41,642 bases of DNA, from NCBI GenBank assembly GCA_903923135.1, contig CAIXWN010000126.1, forward strand, positions 1 through 41,642, given 5' to 3'. Origin of the DNA: an uncultured Caulobacteraceae bacterium (lineage in GTDB: Bacteria; Pseudomonadota; Alphaproteobacteria; Caulobacterales; Caulobacteraceae). How positions within the stretch are numbered: position 1 is the first letter of the stretch; every line of letters starts with the position of its first letter. This document shows, one piece after another, positions 41,299 through 41,642 of the stretch. Both the position numbers and the translations under genes were made by a program. The notes below the pieces were generated by a model. It saw nothing but the letters and a program-made list of their open reading frames with translations. It was not told the origin of the DNA and ran no database searches.

Positions 41299-41642
41299 TC
41301 AGGCCTCGGCCACGGCCTCGTCCGGCGACCGCTCGAAGCCGCGGCCCAGTTGCTGCGGGTCGCCGTCGGCGGACAGCAGGATGGCGATCCAACGCGAGCC
41401 GTCGAACTGGGCCAGGATCACCATGGCCAACACGGTCAGGGGCGTCGAGAGGAACATCCCGGTCAGCCCCCACAGGGAGCCCCAGAAGGCCAGAGAGAGC
41501 ATCACGACCAAGGGATCGACATTGAGGCTGTCACCTTGCATCCGGGGCAGCAGGATGTTGCCGACGACAAAGGTGATCGCCCAGAGCCCCCCCAGCAGCA
41601 CGACCGCCCTGGCGTAGCCGTCGAACTGGGCCAGGGCGAACA
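41299..41642 (-). CDS. AI-2E-family transporter-like permease, partial (C-terminal part)
   Basis: The open frame enters from the right edge and ends at 41299. It reads F-A-L-A-Q-F-D-G-Y-A-R-A ... G-G-L-W-A-I-T-F-V-V-G-N-I-L-L-P-R-M-Q-G ... L-S-L-A-F-W-G-S-L-W-G-L-T-G-M-F-L-S-T-P-L-T-V, which is the C-terminal half of an AI-2E/PerM-type membrane protein. Several members act as exporters or Na+/H+ antiporters, and the AI-2 link is not general. An acidic/polar tail follows. The start and most of the gene lie outside the window. Confidence 0.85.
   Translation of the reverse strand, partial: FALAQFDGYARAVVLLGGLWAITFVVGNILLPRMQGDSLNVDPLVVMLSLAFWGSLWGLTGMFLSTPLTVLAMVILAQFDGSRWIAILLSADGDPQQLGRGFERSPDEAVAEA

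Noticed and set aside
1-41642. Mobile element, prophage, CRISPR or integrated island
   Set aside because: No transposase, integrase, regular repeat-spacer array, attachment-site pair or abrupt base-composition change was seen. The only repeats are the two terminator-like elements.

Overview
The window is about 41.6 kb of GC-rich chromosomal DNA from an alphaproteobacterium, most likely in the order Caulobacterales (Caulobacter/Phenylobacterium-like). The evidence is the gene set: an intracellular PHB depolymerase with a Cys nucleophile, a SenC/RegB/RegA redox cluster, MmcB behind a GTTC-N7-GTTC LexA box, an SDHAF4-type DUF1674 protein, and a 1617-residue NAD-glutamate dehydrogenase of the GdhZ type. 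I see no rRNA, tRNA, CRISPR array, transposase, integrase or phage genes. Starts marked as alternative (GTG/TTG) were chosen by homology, ribosome-binding sites or overlap.

Left part (1-9.8 kb): the tail of an unidentified + strand gene, a YgjP-like metallopeptidase, PhaZ, and a SCO1/SenC gene divergent from regB-regA. A decayed chimera of a DUF2239 gene and a SnoaL-like gene follows, then an aldo/keto reductase, a GNAT acetyltransferase, a DUF7065-type lipocalin-fold protein, SOS-controlled mmcB and a Blc-type lipocalin.

Middle (9.8-24.3 kb): a ferritin-like diiron protein divergent from an XRE regulator, DUF167, DUF486, a D-aminopeptidase whose catalytic residues can be numbered, argG, an NfeD/SPFH pair, kup, marC, an orphan Pycsar-effector-like membrane protein, DUF1674, a TetR-SRPBCC operon behind a perfect palindrome, rsmB, and a small one-helix membrane protein with a possible general-stress promoter.

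Right part (24.3-41.6 kb): purH sits behind a ZTP riboswitch. crcB and DUF190 sit behind a fluoride riboswitch. Then come a phosphoesterase and an SDR. From about 41.2 kb down to 30.2 kb the genes run continuously on the minus strand: gdhZ, then an aromatic-amine/methylamine dehydrogenase cluster (large subunit, MauE, MauD, TTQ-bearing small subunit, two monoheme cytochromes c), then an AAA+ ATPase and a TPR membrane protein. The cluster would oxidise a primary amine in the periplasm, releasing ammonia and passing electrons to cytochrome c. No MauG-type dihaem enzyme for TTQ maturation is present, so the two cytochromes and the attached ATPase/TPR pair deserve attention. A partial AI-2E-type permease closes the window.

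Two copies of a double-hairpin repeat, at 14.7 and 28.0 kb, each fill the gap between convergent genes and probably act as bidirectional terminators.
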